A stretch of DNA of 64,000 nt from NCBI GenBank assembly GCA_013420905.1, contig JAAXNY010000008.1, forward strand, positions 3,348,001-3,412,000, read 5' to 3'. The translations under genes and the position numbers were made by a program. The stretch comes from Collybia mongolica (taxonomy: Eukaryota; Basidiomycota; Agaricomycetes; Agaricales; Clitocybaceae). Position 1 is the first letter of the stretch. The number at the start of each line of letters is the position of its first letter. Below the pieces are notes generated by a model, which saw only the letters and a program-made list of their open reading frames with translations, made no database searches and was not told where the DNA came from. Shown in pieces: positions 44,702 through 55,763 of the stretch.

Positions 44702-45755
44702 CTTTAAATATAAGCTTAGGAAGAGGTAGTGATGATCCATGAATAGGGCTCAAGTATTCATTGGGGTACATGCTGTGGCTCCATCAATTCTGTCATATGC
44801 AACAGAATTTATAATGTGGTATGCATACCTTAGCATTTCCATGAATTATTTCCAGTATTTTGGAAGAGTTTATATCATTATATTTGGTGGAAAGAGAGTT
44901 TTTTTTTAGTGTATAATGTATCAGGTTTTAAAACAGGATTTGTAATCTCAGAATACATTGCATTGATTAAAGGCTTGATGGCAGAATTGATTAGGTAAAG
45001 TCATTTCCATGTTTGTCTGTATATTCTTGATTTGTAATTTTATAAGCAGTAGCACCATTTAAATACCTATTTTACTGTTTTAGTTGAGCATCTGAAACTT
45101 GTCAGGCAGGATATACACACAAATAAGTTAAGGATAACAGATAATATTTGTTGACTTTAGTCCACTTTAGTTGTGATTATCCTGTGCTGTAAAGCAGGTG
45201 ATTATGTTTGTTTTGAGGCAGGTGACTTAGCATGTGATCATGACCTGGATAGAACTTTTTTTATTATAAATATAATGCAATATGATGTAATTAAAATAGG
45301 GTTTGTTTGGAATATATTGTGTGAATTAAAGGTTTTATAGCAGAATTGGTCAGGTAAAAGTCATTTTCATTTTTGTCTGTCTGTAATTTCATGAGCAGTA
45401 GCACCATTTGAATGTATTTTTTATAAAATAGTTTGAGCATCTGAAATTTATGAGGAAGTGTGCATACAGATGGGTTAATATTTATTGATTTTGTGCGCTT
45501 TGGAGGTCATGTGACGTGCTGGTTATGTTGTGTTTTGAGGCAGGTGATTTGAGCTGGTTTGAGCAGGTGATTTGAGCAGGTGACTTGAGCAGGTGACTTG
45601 AGCAGGTGACTTTAACAAATTTTCTTGCTTTGTCATCCTTAGTCAGCACTCTACTTAAAAGACAACTTTTCTTTGCTTTGTCAGACTTAGTCAGCGCTTA
45701 GTCAGGATTAGTCACAATCAAATTCACACGGCCGTAGTACTTTAATATAGACAGA
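44702..45755 (-). mobile_element. Truncated Helitron unit 1
   Basis: 5' end TCTGTCTATATTAAAG at 45755 marks the right border of the transposon block. It lacks a 3' hairpin: its sequence stops at 44702 directly against the 5' end of unit 2. Matches the corresponding part of unit 6 (18175-19208). Confidence 0.75.
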
Positions 45756-45797
45756 CAGAAGACAAGACAAGACAAGAAGAGAAGAGAAGAGAAGATA
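45751..45797. repeat. Simple repeat (ACAAG)n/(AGAAG)n at the Helitron border
   Basis: ACAGACAGAAG is followed by ACAAG and AGAAG pentamer-like runs directly outside the Helitron 5' end. Confidence 0.85.
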
Positions 45798-46239
45798 AAA
45801 AATTTGGTGCCAAAAACGTGGCCACGCAAAAACCTCGTGGGAAAGACTTCGGAAGGCATTTATCTGAAGTCGTTTTTTGTCCTCAAAAAATCGCAATTAC
45901 GTGCTACATAATTTGTCGTTTTTGGTTGTCCACAACTGTAGTACATCAGCGGGATATATATAGGACACAGCCTCTTTCATCATAGTTTCATAGTTCACAT
46001 CTTCCAAGTCCCGTTCATCACCATCCAAGTTTCTGTTATCGGGATCATGATGCGGTAAGTTAGATGTGCTTAGTGCAATTGTGAGTTCTGCCTGCACCTC
46101 GGCTCTCGGAACTTCGACCCGAACACCACTCGCATCTCTGTTAGTTGATCCTATGGACAGTGCTAGCTATATAATGTCGCATCGCATCAGGTATATCTTC
46201 CCTTCAACGTTTTTCCTCTCAATCACATAGGCCATTTCG
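45798..46239. other. Intergenic, no confident gene
   Basis: A 66-codon minus-strand frame (45897-46097) has no family match that I know and no clear splice partner. The stretch probably includes the promoter of the gene starting at 46240. Confidence 0.4.
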
Positions 46240-48144
46240 ATGCTACAAAATACAACGCCGCCTGAAGCCATACTCAGCAGGCTGTTCGGCCCAGTTCTCA
46301 TAGGCCTCATTATTGCCGCTATGTGAGTGCTAGAGGATTTAAACATGATATAGTACTCAACCCCTATACCAACATACAGGTTCAGTGGGATAGCCATTGT
46401 ACAGGTCATTACGTTCGCGAGAAACAGTGGAGGCGACCCCTTTGGGCAAAAAGTGACGGTACGTTGATACTTCATCTAGGTGTGGCGCGCTTTTGAAAGA
46501 GCATCTTAAACCGTCCGCTTTTTGTTAGGTCTGGTTTATATGGTCTGTCGTAACTTGCGCCCTCATTAAGAATACTATACATGAAGCTCAATCTGCCGGA
46601 TAGGGTTCTGGACATCCTTCATATATCCGTCACAACTCACATGGTCTACCATTATCTTGTTTCTCACCCCAAAGACACATTGATAGTTTGGTCTGTCCCT
46701 GTATGTACTCTTTGCTTTCAGCAAGAGACCATTCTTATCAGAGATGGACAAGCTTCATTTACTGATTCACGTTGGTGAAATTAAACCAAAGTTTTGTGCG
46801 CTCAACCAATACCATCACAGATGATCATTGTGCCAACATCACACTGGTTAGTCCCTTTGGCCATTATTTTTTCTGCTGTTAGGCGATTGCTAACGTGTCA
46901 GACAGGCTCTATATTGCGAGGATTTGGAAAAGTTGAACCCAGCGCCATCCCAATTTCTGATACGATGCTAACAAACGTCTCAGTAATTACTTCGGCTCAA
47001 AAGTATATCCCAGTGTTGTTGGTTAGTTCGTTTAGTATGCTTCACTACCCTTTGCTGTTACTAATCCGTTCTCTCTATAATTACAAGGGTCTTTGGACGT
47101 CTGGGAATTTAGGTATGGCCACGTTACTCTTTATCCTCGCCTGGAATGACAATGATTTTCTAGTGCTTGGAATTTGTAAGTTCAATGGTCCCAAAATTAT
47201 GCGTAGAAGTGAACTTCCTTCAACTCCCCAGATGTGATCGTCGAGGTGTATGTTTTTTTGCAATCTCACAGGTCTTCACCATGTCATATACGCGCATTAG
47301 GTCCCGATATACATCCCTTTTATCGGCTCTGGATGTGTTAGGGAAGGTTCGCGTTACCCACTCTTTTATTGGCCCTACGATTCCGAACGAAGTTTGTTAG
47401 CCAACGGTCATACTGTACCTTACCATGTCAGTTTGCGTCAATTTTCTCGTCGCCATATCTCTAGGCTGCATACTCGCCAAAGCTGGAACCAATTTATATT
47501 GGTAAGTCTGAGCAGCTCTTCGACAGCATTGTGCTTACTTTCTCCACAGGACAAATTCAAGCTTTACGATGTTACTGGCCTATTTCATGAATACAGGAGT
47601 GCTCGTTAGGTAATGACGCCAGTTCAACCGCCCCACGTTTGATAGCGCTTATGGGTTTTTCTGCAAGTGTGTTTTCTCTGGCGGTTCTCATTGCTGTGAG
47701 CTCCTCTCTACGATCCTGCCCTCAAATCCGTTCGTTGATGACAAGACTAGCTTCTGTCGTCAAAGCGGACTTTGATATTCCTTGGGATGGAGATAATATG
47801 TACTCGAGGTCAGTGCTGATATTGCTATCACCTATATTCCATGTCGCTCATTCGGAACTAGCCTATATTAATAGCCTCCTTGGAATGTAAGCGACTCAAA
47901 CTTCTACTCATGGGACCCGATTCGAACCCTTTCGACATCCAGGGTGAATGCTCGATACTACCTCCAACCCCACAGAGTCGCCCCCCCTACGGCCCTGCTT
48001 CTACCATCAGATACGTCGTCTGAACACGACCCGACGGACAAGGCATCCCAAAGGTTGTCGAAGACCATAAACGAAGTGGGCCTGCCGCTGTTCCAACCTT
48101 CCGTGAAATCTGACGTGAGTCGTACCTATATCCGTATTCGTTAG
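46240..48144 (+). CDS. DUF6534-type seven-helix membrane protein (multi-exon, approximate)
   Basis: Exon 1 (46240-46322) encodes MLQNTTPPEAILSRLFGPVL and the first helix. Exon 2 (46380-46458) gives GIAIVQVITFARNSGGDPFG. A third exon, ending at 46700, reads VLDILHISVTTHMVYHYLV, the family's hallmark helix. A later exon (47550-47609) reads SFTMLLAYFMNTGVLVR. An exon ending at 47889 gives LAYINSLLGM, joined in phase to 47943 (NARYYLQPHRVAPP) and ending at a TAG at 48142. Middle exons are uncertain and I cannot exclude a frame break. This family is abundant and of unknown function in agaricomycetes. No close paralogue in the window. Confidence 0.6.
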
Positions 48145-48660
48145 GGCACAAATAATTTCCGAGCAGAACATCCAGATGTTGGAAGTTATGGTCAAGCGAG
48201 AAGCTCATTCCAGTGGGGACTAGATTTCTGCTTTGCACAAAGTTGTTTTGTTACGCATTGTTCTCGCTAATTTATTGGCCACTTCTATGCGGTGATTGTG
48301 GGATGGTCAGTACAAGTCGCCTTTCAACTCGAGGCGATTTTCCTGCATCAACACTAAGGCCTCGAAACCCGATTTTCTTATAATCCACAACGTCGAAAGA
48401 TATAGGTCAAGTTTACTCCCCCGACGTTGCCCACTGTGCGCAGTTAACGTTTCGGTCGTAAGGTTCCATCATGGTCAAATGAAGGCTAAGTAGCGGCTTT
48501 GACGGAGACTCCTTGCGGGACATGAGACCAGGTGAACAAACCTTAATCTTAGATTAGGTCATGTGTGGATATCGTTATCATCGTCATTAAGATGAATCCA
48601 ATCAACTAAGCTCCGCAGCTCTCCATCCTTCATCTTGAACTACTACCACTGTAACCAACA
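48145..48660. other. Intergenic, nothing recognised
   Basis: No open frame with domain or splice support. It probably holds the terminator of the upstream gene and the promoter of the next. Confidence 0.4.
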
Positions 48661-49165
48661 ATGGCACCTCCTGAATACACTCTCAGACTCCAACGCGGTG
48701 ATTATTAGGATGGTATTCGAGAAATCATAAAACTTACACGCCTCGAATCTAGGAATCGTCGGTGGCTTTGCTCCACCAACTCCTGATGCGATCCATACCA
48801 TCTCCAAAGCTTCTGGAAATACAAGTATCTTGATCGCTTCTGCCGTGCGTCCTGAAGGCACCACAGAGCTCCAACAAGCGGCCCCAAAGTTATTGCAGGC
48901 AGCACAAACCGATACCGAAGCCTTGGTCGATGAATTATATTCGATCTTGAAAGTAATTCCAATGGAGTCTCCTCCAGGAAGCGAGGATATCTATGGGCTC
49001 AATACAAGCATAGCATGGGGCAGCGACGACTTGGAGTGGTGCAATGGTGGGCCACAAGGGTGTGGGGGAGGAACGAGCAGTGTCCAGGCTACCGATGAGC
49101 AGAAGGTCAAGTTCAGGAGGGCCGTCGATATTGTGGAAGAGTTGGTCGGAAAGGCTGCTGCCTAG
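48661..49165 (+). CDS. Conserved-looking hypothetical protein, two exons, about 149 aa
   Basis: ATG at 48661 in good context (AACAATGGC). Exon 1 is 48661-48697, intron 48698-48752 (GTGATT...CTAG), and exon 2 48753-49165. The split glycine codon restores a smooth MAPPEYTLRLQRGIVGGFA start. The product is acidic, without a signal peptide or membrane helix. It has an Ala/Gln-rich helical stretch (ELQQAAPKLLQAAQTDTEAL), a Gly/Cys-rich segment (WCNGGPQGCGGGTSS) and a C-terminal helix. I do not recognise the family. Clean splicing and codon quality argue that it is real. It lies about 100 bp before a tRNA gene. Confidence 0.72.
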
Positions 49166-49263
49166 AGTTGCGCCTGATGCTTATTAGATCTCGAGTTGAA
49201 TATTGATGTGACTTTGGTTTTTCTCTCCCGGACACGTTCCCTTCCTCGGTTGCATAAGTTATC

Positions 49264-49337
49264 GGCCGACTAGCTCAGCTGGTTAGAGCGTCGTGCTAAT
49301 AACGCGAAGGTCTTGGGTTCGATCCCCACGTTGGCCA
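49264..49337 (+). tRNA. tRNA-Ile (anticodon AAU)
   Basis: Cloverleaf: acceptor GGCCGAC/GTTGGCC; D-arm GCTC...GAGC; anticodon loop CTAATAA, giving anticodon AAT; T-arm with GGTTCGATCC (B box). No intron. Followed by a T5 run (49345-49349) that can end Pol III transcription. Identical to the tRNA at 50984-51057. Confidence 0.97.
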
Positions 49338-49596
49338 CTCTTACTTTTTCACCACTTCCCACGACCAGAGATAAAATTTGATGACTCCTAAATCATGAGC
49401 GCTTTACTTCTTTGTTCTCTCTCTATTTTACAATAGTCATAGCTCTAATGGTACCTTAGGTTAGTGTTCTCCGTTTCTTCCCTTTTGTTTCTGTTTTGTT
49501 TGTCTCGTACGTATTTGGAGCATCAGCCACCACGTCAGTGTTGGTCTCAGACTGACGTATTTCAAAACATCTGCGCCAGTTGTCTTAAGCTTGGAG

Positions 49597-49605
49597 TATA
49601 TATAA
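49597..49605 (+). promoter_or_regulatory. TATA box of the oxidoreductase gene
   Basis: TATATATAA, 42 bases before the ATG at 49647. Confidence 0.6.
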
Positions 49606-49646
49606 CATGCTCCAGAAGACTAGGCTACTCTCTTCTTCATTCTATC

Positions 49647-50868
49647 ATGGCTCTCGCAATTCAAGCACTGACTTTCGCTCAACAGTTTACGAACTCCTGG
49701 CTCCGTTCTACACCCAGCAAAGCCGACCAGCCACTGAAGCTTGGGGTCCTTTCCTCAGCTCAGATCAACGCTGCTGGTGGTATGTAGCTCGAAATATTTT
49801 CGCTTTTCCTCATTCTCATCTGGTTTCTTAGTCATTCATCCCACCGAATCCCACCCTGATGTTATTCCCTATGGTATCGCCTCACGCGACGATGCCACAG
49901 CCAAGTCCCAGGCCCGCAAATACCGCTTCATGAAGTCATACGGATCCTATGAAGAGCTAATTTCCGATCCTGCTGTTGACATCGTTTACATCTCCGTACC
50001 CAATGGACTCCATTTTGAATGGGCTTCCAAAGCACTCGATGCTGGGAAGCATGTCCTCCTCGAGAAGCCGTTCACTTCGAACGCCGCCGAAGCCAAACGA
50101 CTCGTGGAACGCGCAGAACGGAGCGGAAAGATCTTGATGGAGGCGTTCCATTGGCAGTTCCACCCCGCTGCGCATCGCTTCCGCGAGATTCTGGAGAACG
50201 ACGAACATGGGAAGATTATCCGCACCCGTGCCATTATGACGAGCACTCCGGAGATTCCTGCAGGTGACATCAGGTGGCAATATGACTTGGCTGGAGGGAG
50301 TTTGATGGACATGACCTACGTGCTCTCTTTCACCCGCTTTGCGTTGAGAGCCGACGTTCCCGCGCAGGTCATCTCAGCGAAAGCGAGGCCTGCGGCACAT
50401 GATCCCCGCGTCGATAGCGCTATGGACGCGACGCTGCTGTTCAAGACGCGAGAGATGTACGATGTCCACAGCACCATTTACACGGACATGAAGCGCGGCT
50501 GGGCCATGGGGGTCGTGCCGCGGTTCTGGGAGCTGCCGTCCATCGAGGTTGAGACAGAGAAGTCGACGATCTATTTCTATAACGCGATGATGCCACACAT
50601 CTACCACTATATCGGTATCACTAACAAGGCGTCTGGGCGCACGAAGTATGAGAAATGCTATAGTGGTGGACCGCAGTGGAAAGAGAGGGGGAAGCCCCAT
50701 TGGTCGACCTATCGCTATCAGCTGGAGGCCTTTGTCGACAAAGTCCGAGGTAGGGAGCCGGTTCATTGGGTCACGAACAGTGACAGCGTGGCGCAGATGG
50801 AGACGATCGATGAGGTGTATCGCAAGAGTGAGCTTCCTTTACGCCCAACTAGCACACTAGCCATGTAA
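49647..50868 (+). CDS. Gfo/Idh/MocA oxidoreductase (dihydrodiol / D-xylose dehydrogenase-like)
   Basis: Exon 1 is 49647-49779, intron 49780-49831 (GTATGT...TTAG), exon 2 49832-50868; 389 residues. The NAD(P)-binding fold begins KLGVLSSAQINAAGVIHP. The family motif EKPFTSNAAEAKR (catalytic Lys) and MEAFHWQFHPAAHRF match trans-1,2-dihydrobenzene-1,2-diol dehydrogenase / NADP-dependent D-xylose dehydrogenase. GGSLMDMTYVLSFTRFAL is the usual interface helix. No signal peptide, so it is probably cytosolic. Substrate cannot be told from sequence. A 42-bp-upstream TATA box and a clean frame suggest an active gene. It lies between two inverted tRNA genes. Confidence 0.93.
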
Positions 50869-50983
50869 AGCTTGTATCTTTCGACAACGCAAAGATCGTA
50901 TGTAATTTTAGTACCTAATGTGTATCAGCGATTGTCACTCCGGAGATGTGTATTCCGTTGGCAGAAATCTCAAAAACATTCAG

Positions 50984-51057
50984 TGGCCAACGTGGGGATC
51001 GAACCCAAGACCTTCGCGTTATTAGCACGACGCTCTAACCAGCTGAGCTAGTCGGCC
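50984..51057 (-). tRNA. tRNA-Ile (anticodon AAU), second copy
   Basis: Exact reverse complement of 49264-49337, so same cloverleaf and anticodon. A T5 run follows on the minus strand (about 50971-50975). The two copies point at each other across the oxidoreductase gene. Confidence 0.97.
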
Positions 51058-51275
51058 GATGATTGCGACGGTCATCGTCAGTACCTGATTTCAGCCCTGG
51101 GGCTCGCATTCAGAATTTAGGCACGGTGAAACCTGAATTGCGCTATATTTAAGAGTAAGCCTACTATATACAATATAAAGACGCATATAAGTGCGAGTAC
51201 GTTGCCGAAGGACGGAAATAACGAAAGACTTCTTGTATGCTTTAGTGTAATGAGGGGCCTCGGTCAGTGCACCGA

Positions 51276-53412
51276 TCACAACTGGTCCGGAGTCAAGGAA
51301 TCGTATCTTGGACAGAGATTGTTCCAGGCGGCTGTGTGACTTTCAGCATAGTTCGATTAGTCGGGCACTGTGCTTACCAGGTGGAGTGTTTTTGGCCACA
51401 GTATTCGGTATGTCTTCGGCGAAAACGACAGCAAGGCCACTGTATGTTTTTAATTGAGAGGGACTTCGAATGACGGCCAGATTAATGTACGTACAGTTCC
51501 AAATGCCAATCAATATGGCTAGATAATGTGTCAGCGAAAGGCTCGCGATTTGACAAACGAAGTCGACTAACCAATGCAAAAACCACGGTCCTGCGTTGTC
51601 AGTCTTGAACCGGATTGTTGCATTGCCTCCTTCCAACCCGGTGTTGACAGTGTCACGTCGGACGGGGTTCATGAAGTTGTACGTGTCACTGTCTCCGCTT
51701 CGAATCACAGAGAAGGTGTGCTTTTCTTTTGTGTCAGTGAAGAAGCTCCGTAGGGGGGAAAACACATACTCCGTGAAGATGGAAAGGATGCTAATAGATT
51801 TAATCAGTATTACAAGGCAGACGATGAAAGGAGAGTACGCACAGGGCCGCCAACTTCAACACCAGACCCAGGGAACGATATCTCGATGACTTTGTTCGCT
51901 GGTAGCGCATAATAACTGCCAGTGGGCAACAAATCCTGGGCGGTCTGGGCGCCACTCATAATTTGGAGTAGGACTGGGACGGAGGGGGGGATGAAAGGAT
52001 GCCCATTCATGGTGTACTTGAAAAGGTCAAAGTCGAATTTATGTGCGATGTTCAGCACGACGTCGGCGCCGCCAACCCAGGGCATCCCAGGTGGGAGGGG
52101 GTTTTTGAGTGGGTGCAGGTCGATTTCTCTCATGGGACGAACGCTTGGCTTCAGTGGCGTGGTTGGGTCAACGGCAGGGGCGCCAGCATAGCGCAAGATT
52201 GCTGAGTTCCTTCCCCCGTCGAATCCAGGCAAGCCTCTGAGGTCGTTGGGATCTGCGCGGATCCAGTAGTTCCCGATGGGTTGGAATGCCATGAAAACGA
52301 CAGAGTAGCGTTGTCCAGCATGGATCTGAATAGAGTCGACGACGAGCGGGATGGTGGCTTCCCCGTCGGCTTCGATGATAGTGAGGTTATGATTGTCGAT
52401 CGAGAAAGTGAAATTGGGGTCACAGGACATTGCGATGATCCGGAATCGATACCTCTTGAATTGTTTCACGTTGATGACAGCTAACGGTGCGGCGGGTCCA
52501 CCGTCGTAGCGGCCTTTCCCATTGATCAATGTTGCCGCAGACTCTGGAGGGAACAGTCCCACAGAGCGAGCCGTAATGTGGTACCTGAGACGTTTTAGCC
52601 TGTATTCAGCCCCAAAGAAGTAGCCACCTTACCAATCTTCGAGAGTGATGATTGTGGATTCTGTATCATAGAATGCGTTATCATTTGAAAGGGGATAATG
52701 TATTGGTAGAAGCTTACCATCGTCAACGTCATACATCATTTTGTAAGGGTCGTCGGGATCGTAGATTACGAACGCCCCTCGGAGGCCATCGCAATATTGG
52801 GTAGCTAAAGTACCTTAGGATCTAACTCTCAAGCAAGAACGATAGACTTACAGAGATGTGAGTGGTACCAGTATGTTCCAGCTTGGTCAGGCACCGTAAA
52901 GTCGTAAAGGAACGAATCGTTGGCGGCTATTGGGCATTGTGTTACGAAGGCAGCTCCGTCGGCGAAATTCGTCCCTTTCTGGAAGATGCCATGCCAATGC
53001 TATCGAGTAGACGTTAGCCAATGATCCCCAAAATAAATGAAATAATGATACAATGGTGGTACTACGCAGCATCCTGTCGTCCGTCAATTGATCGATGACG
53101 TTGAGCTGGAATCTGTCGCCCTTGCAAGCCAGAACATGATTAGATGGTAGAATATTGAAGAAGCGGGGGCGAACACACCTTATTTCCTTTGATTACCACC
53201 CCTGGAAGAGTTCCTCCTGCCAATACGGCCCTACGATGGCAATCAATGAAGATTAAGTGGATTCTGCTGGGTGAGACGTACGGTCGAGGAAACCCATCTG
53301 GGCTGACTTCTTTGTTAACAATTACCATATCCGCAACTGGCCCAATGGCAGCATTGGACAGGCTGAAGAGAGAGAAGGCGAAGGCGCCCAACAAGGGCAC
53401 TGAGTGAAGCAT
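51276..53412 (-). CDS. lcc: Laccase (multicopper oxidase), complete, 12 exons
   Basis: Exons (minus): 53412-53282, 53230-53179, 53120-53052, 52999-52852, 52804-52718, 52660-52633, 52584-51843, 51790-51770, 51720-51572, 51518-51495, 51439-51378, 51331-51276. All phases agree. Signal peptide [21 protein letters not shown]. Copper ligands: HWHG and WYHSHL (domain 1), HPFHLHG, and [10 protein letters not shown] with a Leu at the T1 axial position (GLAVVF). Ends [17 protein letters not shown]. The enzyme oxidises phenols and reduces O2 to water outside the cell. Several introns interrupt copper-site codons, as usual in basidiomycetes. No defect found. Confidence 0.95.
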
Positions 53413-54249
53413 AAGAATACGAGTCAGTTGAGGCTACTTTTCGTCTTTGTATCCGTCGCTTTTAAACATATCTGACCTCCCTAGGAGGCTTTTCGCGTAA
53501 CTTCCTCGACATCACTTGCCAGACATGCATGCTTGATAAGCATCGACGACCTCGAGAGTGCCTGGAAACATATCAGCATCGAAGTGGATGGTGGTGATAA
53601 CGAACGAACAAAACATAAAATGTCGGACTTGAAGTGGTGCATTCCCTTGGGACGCACCGAACTAGCGTGAATTTAGCAGTGGTAGCCTCTAGCCGAATGG
53701 TCACCTGCAGGATGATTGTCAAAGGCCAGGGTCCGACTTTGACGGATTTGATTGTATCACCTCGGCTATTCATTGCATCGGCCTGGTGCAGGTGAGTGTC
53801 CATTTTAGCTCAGGCGTATGAGACATTTGTGCTTTAGTCGTAGTCCTAGAAAAGTAAATGCCACGCCCCGAAACAAACATGAAATGCACAAGAACGAAAA
53901 AGGCTTTCGCTGTAGAGGAGGAAACGTCCTATGGAGAAAAAAGGCGGGATTTGAAAGAAACAAGCTTACCGACGCTGTCAGTTGGGAGATCCGGCCTCCG
54001 CTGTATCATAAGAGATGCACATCAGGAATGTGTGGGAAGAGCCGCCTGCAGCTACCATAACAATGGTCAAGAACGAACGGAAAAGAGACCTAGAATGGCC
54101 AGGGTGGTAAATTTCCAAGTCTTTGATACATAGATCTCCGAGTATGTGCTAACATTAAAGCCGATTGGGGTGATCATACTTAGGGCATAGATCTCTCCAT
54201 TATTCTTCAACAGCGGATCGTGAATGAGAAGATAAAAGCGAAATCATAA
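53413..54249. other. Intergenic between laccase and laccase pseudogene
   Basis: Short frames without domains. It includes the upstream region of the laccase at 51276-53412, with only a weak TTTAAA-type TATA (about 53460). Confidence 0.45.
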
Positions 54250-55763
54250 GGACACACGAGGTACCGGGTTTGGTTGGGAGATTTGAGGAACGGTCTCCGC
54301 AAAATGACTGCGATTCCGCTATCGGGGGTGTCAGTGATGTTGGTTCAAGTAATTGACGGCCAATGCGTACAGTTCTAGGTGTCAGTCGATGTGGATAACG
54401 CGTTTGATTAGTGCGAAGTACAGGTTCTTAGTATTTGTTTGCCAATGAAAGAATCAAGGGCCAGCGTTATCGGTCGCGAACCAGGTGGTGGCATTATCCC
54501 CAGCGAAACCCGTGTTCACTATGTCACGTCACACAGAGTTAAGAGAGTTAGGAGTCGAACTGCCTGCGCTCCATGTAACGGGGAATGTATGCTTCAAGTC
54601 CAGATGAATATTTGAGGCATATTCGCAAGTTCTAATAGACATAACCCCATGGAGAAGGAACGGATGATAAACGACATGGGTTAAAGAGAGGAAAATTTAG
54701 GAACAACCAAAGCTCACAGTTCTCCGATCCCAATATCGGATCCTGACAATGACAGCTCGGTGACCTTGTTGGGAGGCAACTCATAAACACTTCCTGAAGG
54801 TCGCAGTTCCTGTGGAGTGGAAGCGCCACTAAGAATTTGAAGGAGAACGGGAACTGCAGGCGGAAAGAAGGTTGCGCTGTTCACCGTGTACTGAAAAGTA
54901 TTGAGATCAAGTGCGTGTTTGATATTCAGGGCAATGTCAACTCCGCCATCCCGTGGTTGACCTAGTGGAAGCAAATCCGAGAGTGGATGGAGGTCTGTCT
55001 CCTTTGTTAGATGATGCTCGGTAGTTGCATCGCTAGTTCGACCAAGCTAGCGCCAGCATAACGCAGAAGGGATGAGTTCCTTACACCGTCGACGCCTGAA
55101 AGCCCCTTTTGATCGTTCGGGTCATAGATGACAAACGCCCCCGAAGATCATCGCAAGGCTGTGCGGTTGCAAGAAATAGTTGCGGGCGGGTCAAGAGAGA
55201 TAAGATGAGACGCGTACAAGAATGGGGATGATACCAGAACGTACTAGCTTTCTGTGGAGAAAGAAACTCGAACTCGTAAAGGAAGGAGTCGTTCATAGCT
55301 ATAGAGCATTGCGTTATAATAGAGGCCCCATCGGCCTAGCCTGAACCGGCTTAATGCTGGAATAGATTTTAGTAAGAGATTTAGCTTGCACATTGACTGG
55401 ACAGATAGCATACTATACTTGTGCTGAGGGGCGTCAAGCTCTCTGTCAATGCATTGATGGCATTGGGTGAGCATTTGTCCCCCTGTCGTTCCTCGCAATC
55501 AGCAGGAAGAAATAATGGAAGTATGGTCACATTATTTCCCTGTACATCCGCAAGCGTAGCGCTTTACAAGAATATCAGTCATCCTTTCCGCTAATAAGCA
55601 AAGGAAACAAGGAAACGTACAATCGCTCAAAGCCACCGGAGTTTGTCATGGCATTAGCAATCTTCAAGTTGGCCACCGGACCAACAGCAGCAGTGTTGAC
55701 GGCGCTCAAAAGTGAAAATACCAGCGTAAATGAGCTGAACTTCATGGTTAAGAAAGAGGACAA
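54250..55763 (-). pseudogene. Laccase pseudogene with internal deletion
   Basis: The first exon is still good (MKFSSFTLVFSLLSAVNTAA, GPVANLKIANAM). Domain 1 is damaged: the HWHG exon is not found and HSH reads HPH (FWYHPHSC). Most of domain 2 is missing: VIYDPNDQKG jumps straight to LSGVDGVRNSSLLRYAGA. The C-terminal domain has stops in place of tryptophan or other codons (DNAGP*FFHW, HID*HLEL). Remains of GIAVI lie near 54300. It cannot encode an active oxidase. It sits in the same orientation just upstream of the intact laccase, so a tandem duplicate that died is the likely origin. Confidence 0.9.

Noticed and set aside
45897..46097. 66-codon minus-strand ORF
   Set aside because: No partner exons, domain or convincing start. 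Considered a chance frame.
49741..49831. Start of the oxidoreductase at 49741 as one unspliced frame
   Set aside because: The sequence 49780-49831 has canonical GTATGT and TTAG ends, and splicing to the ATG at 49647 gives the conserved N-terminal nucleotide-binding strand.
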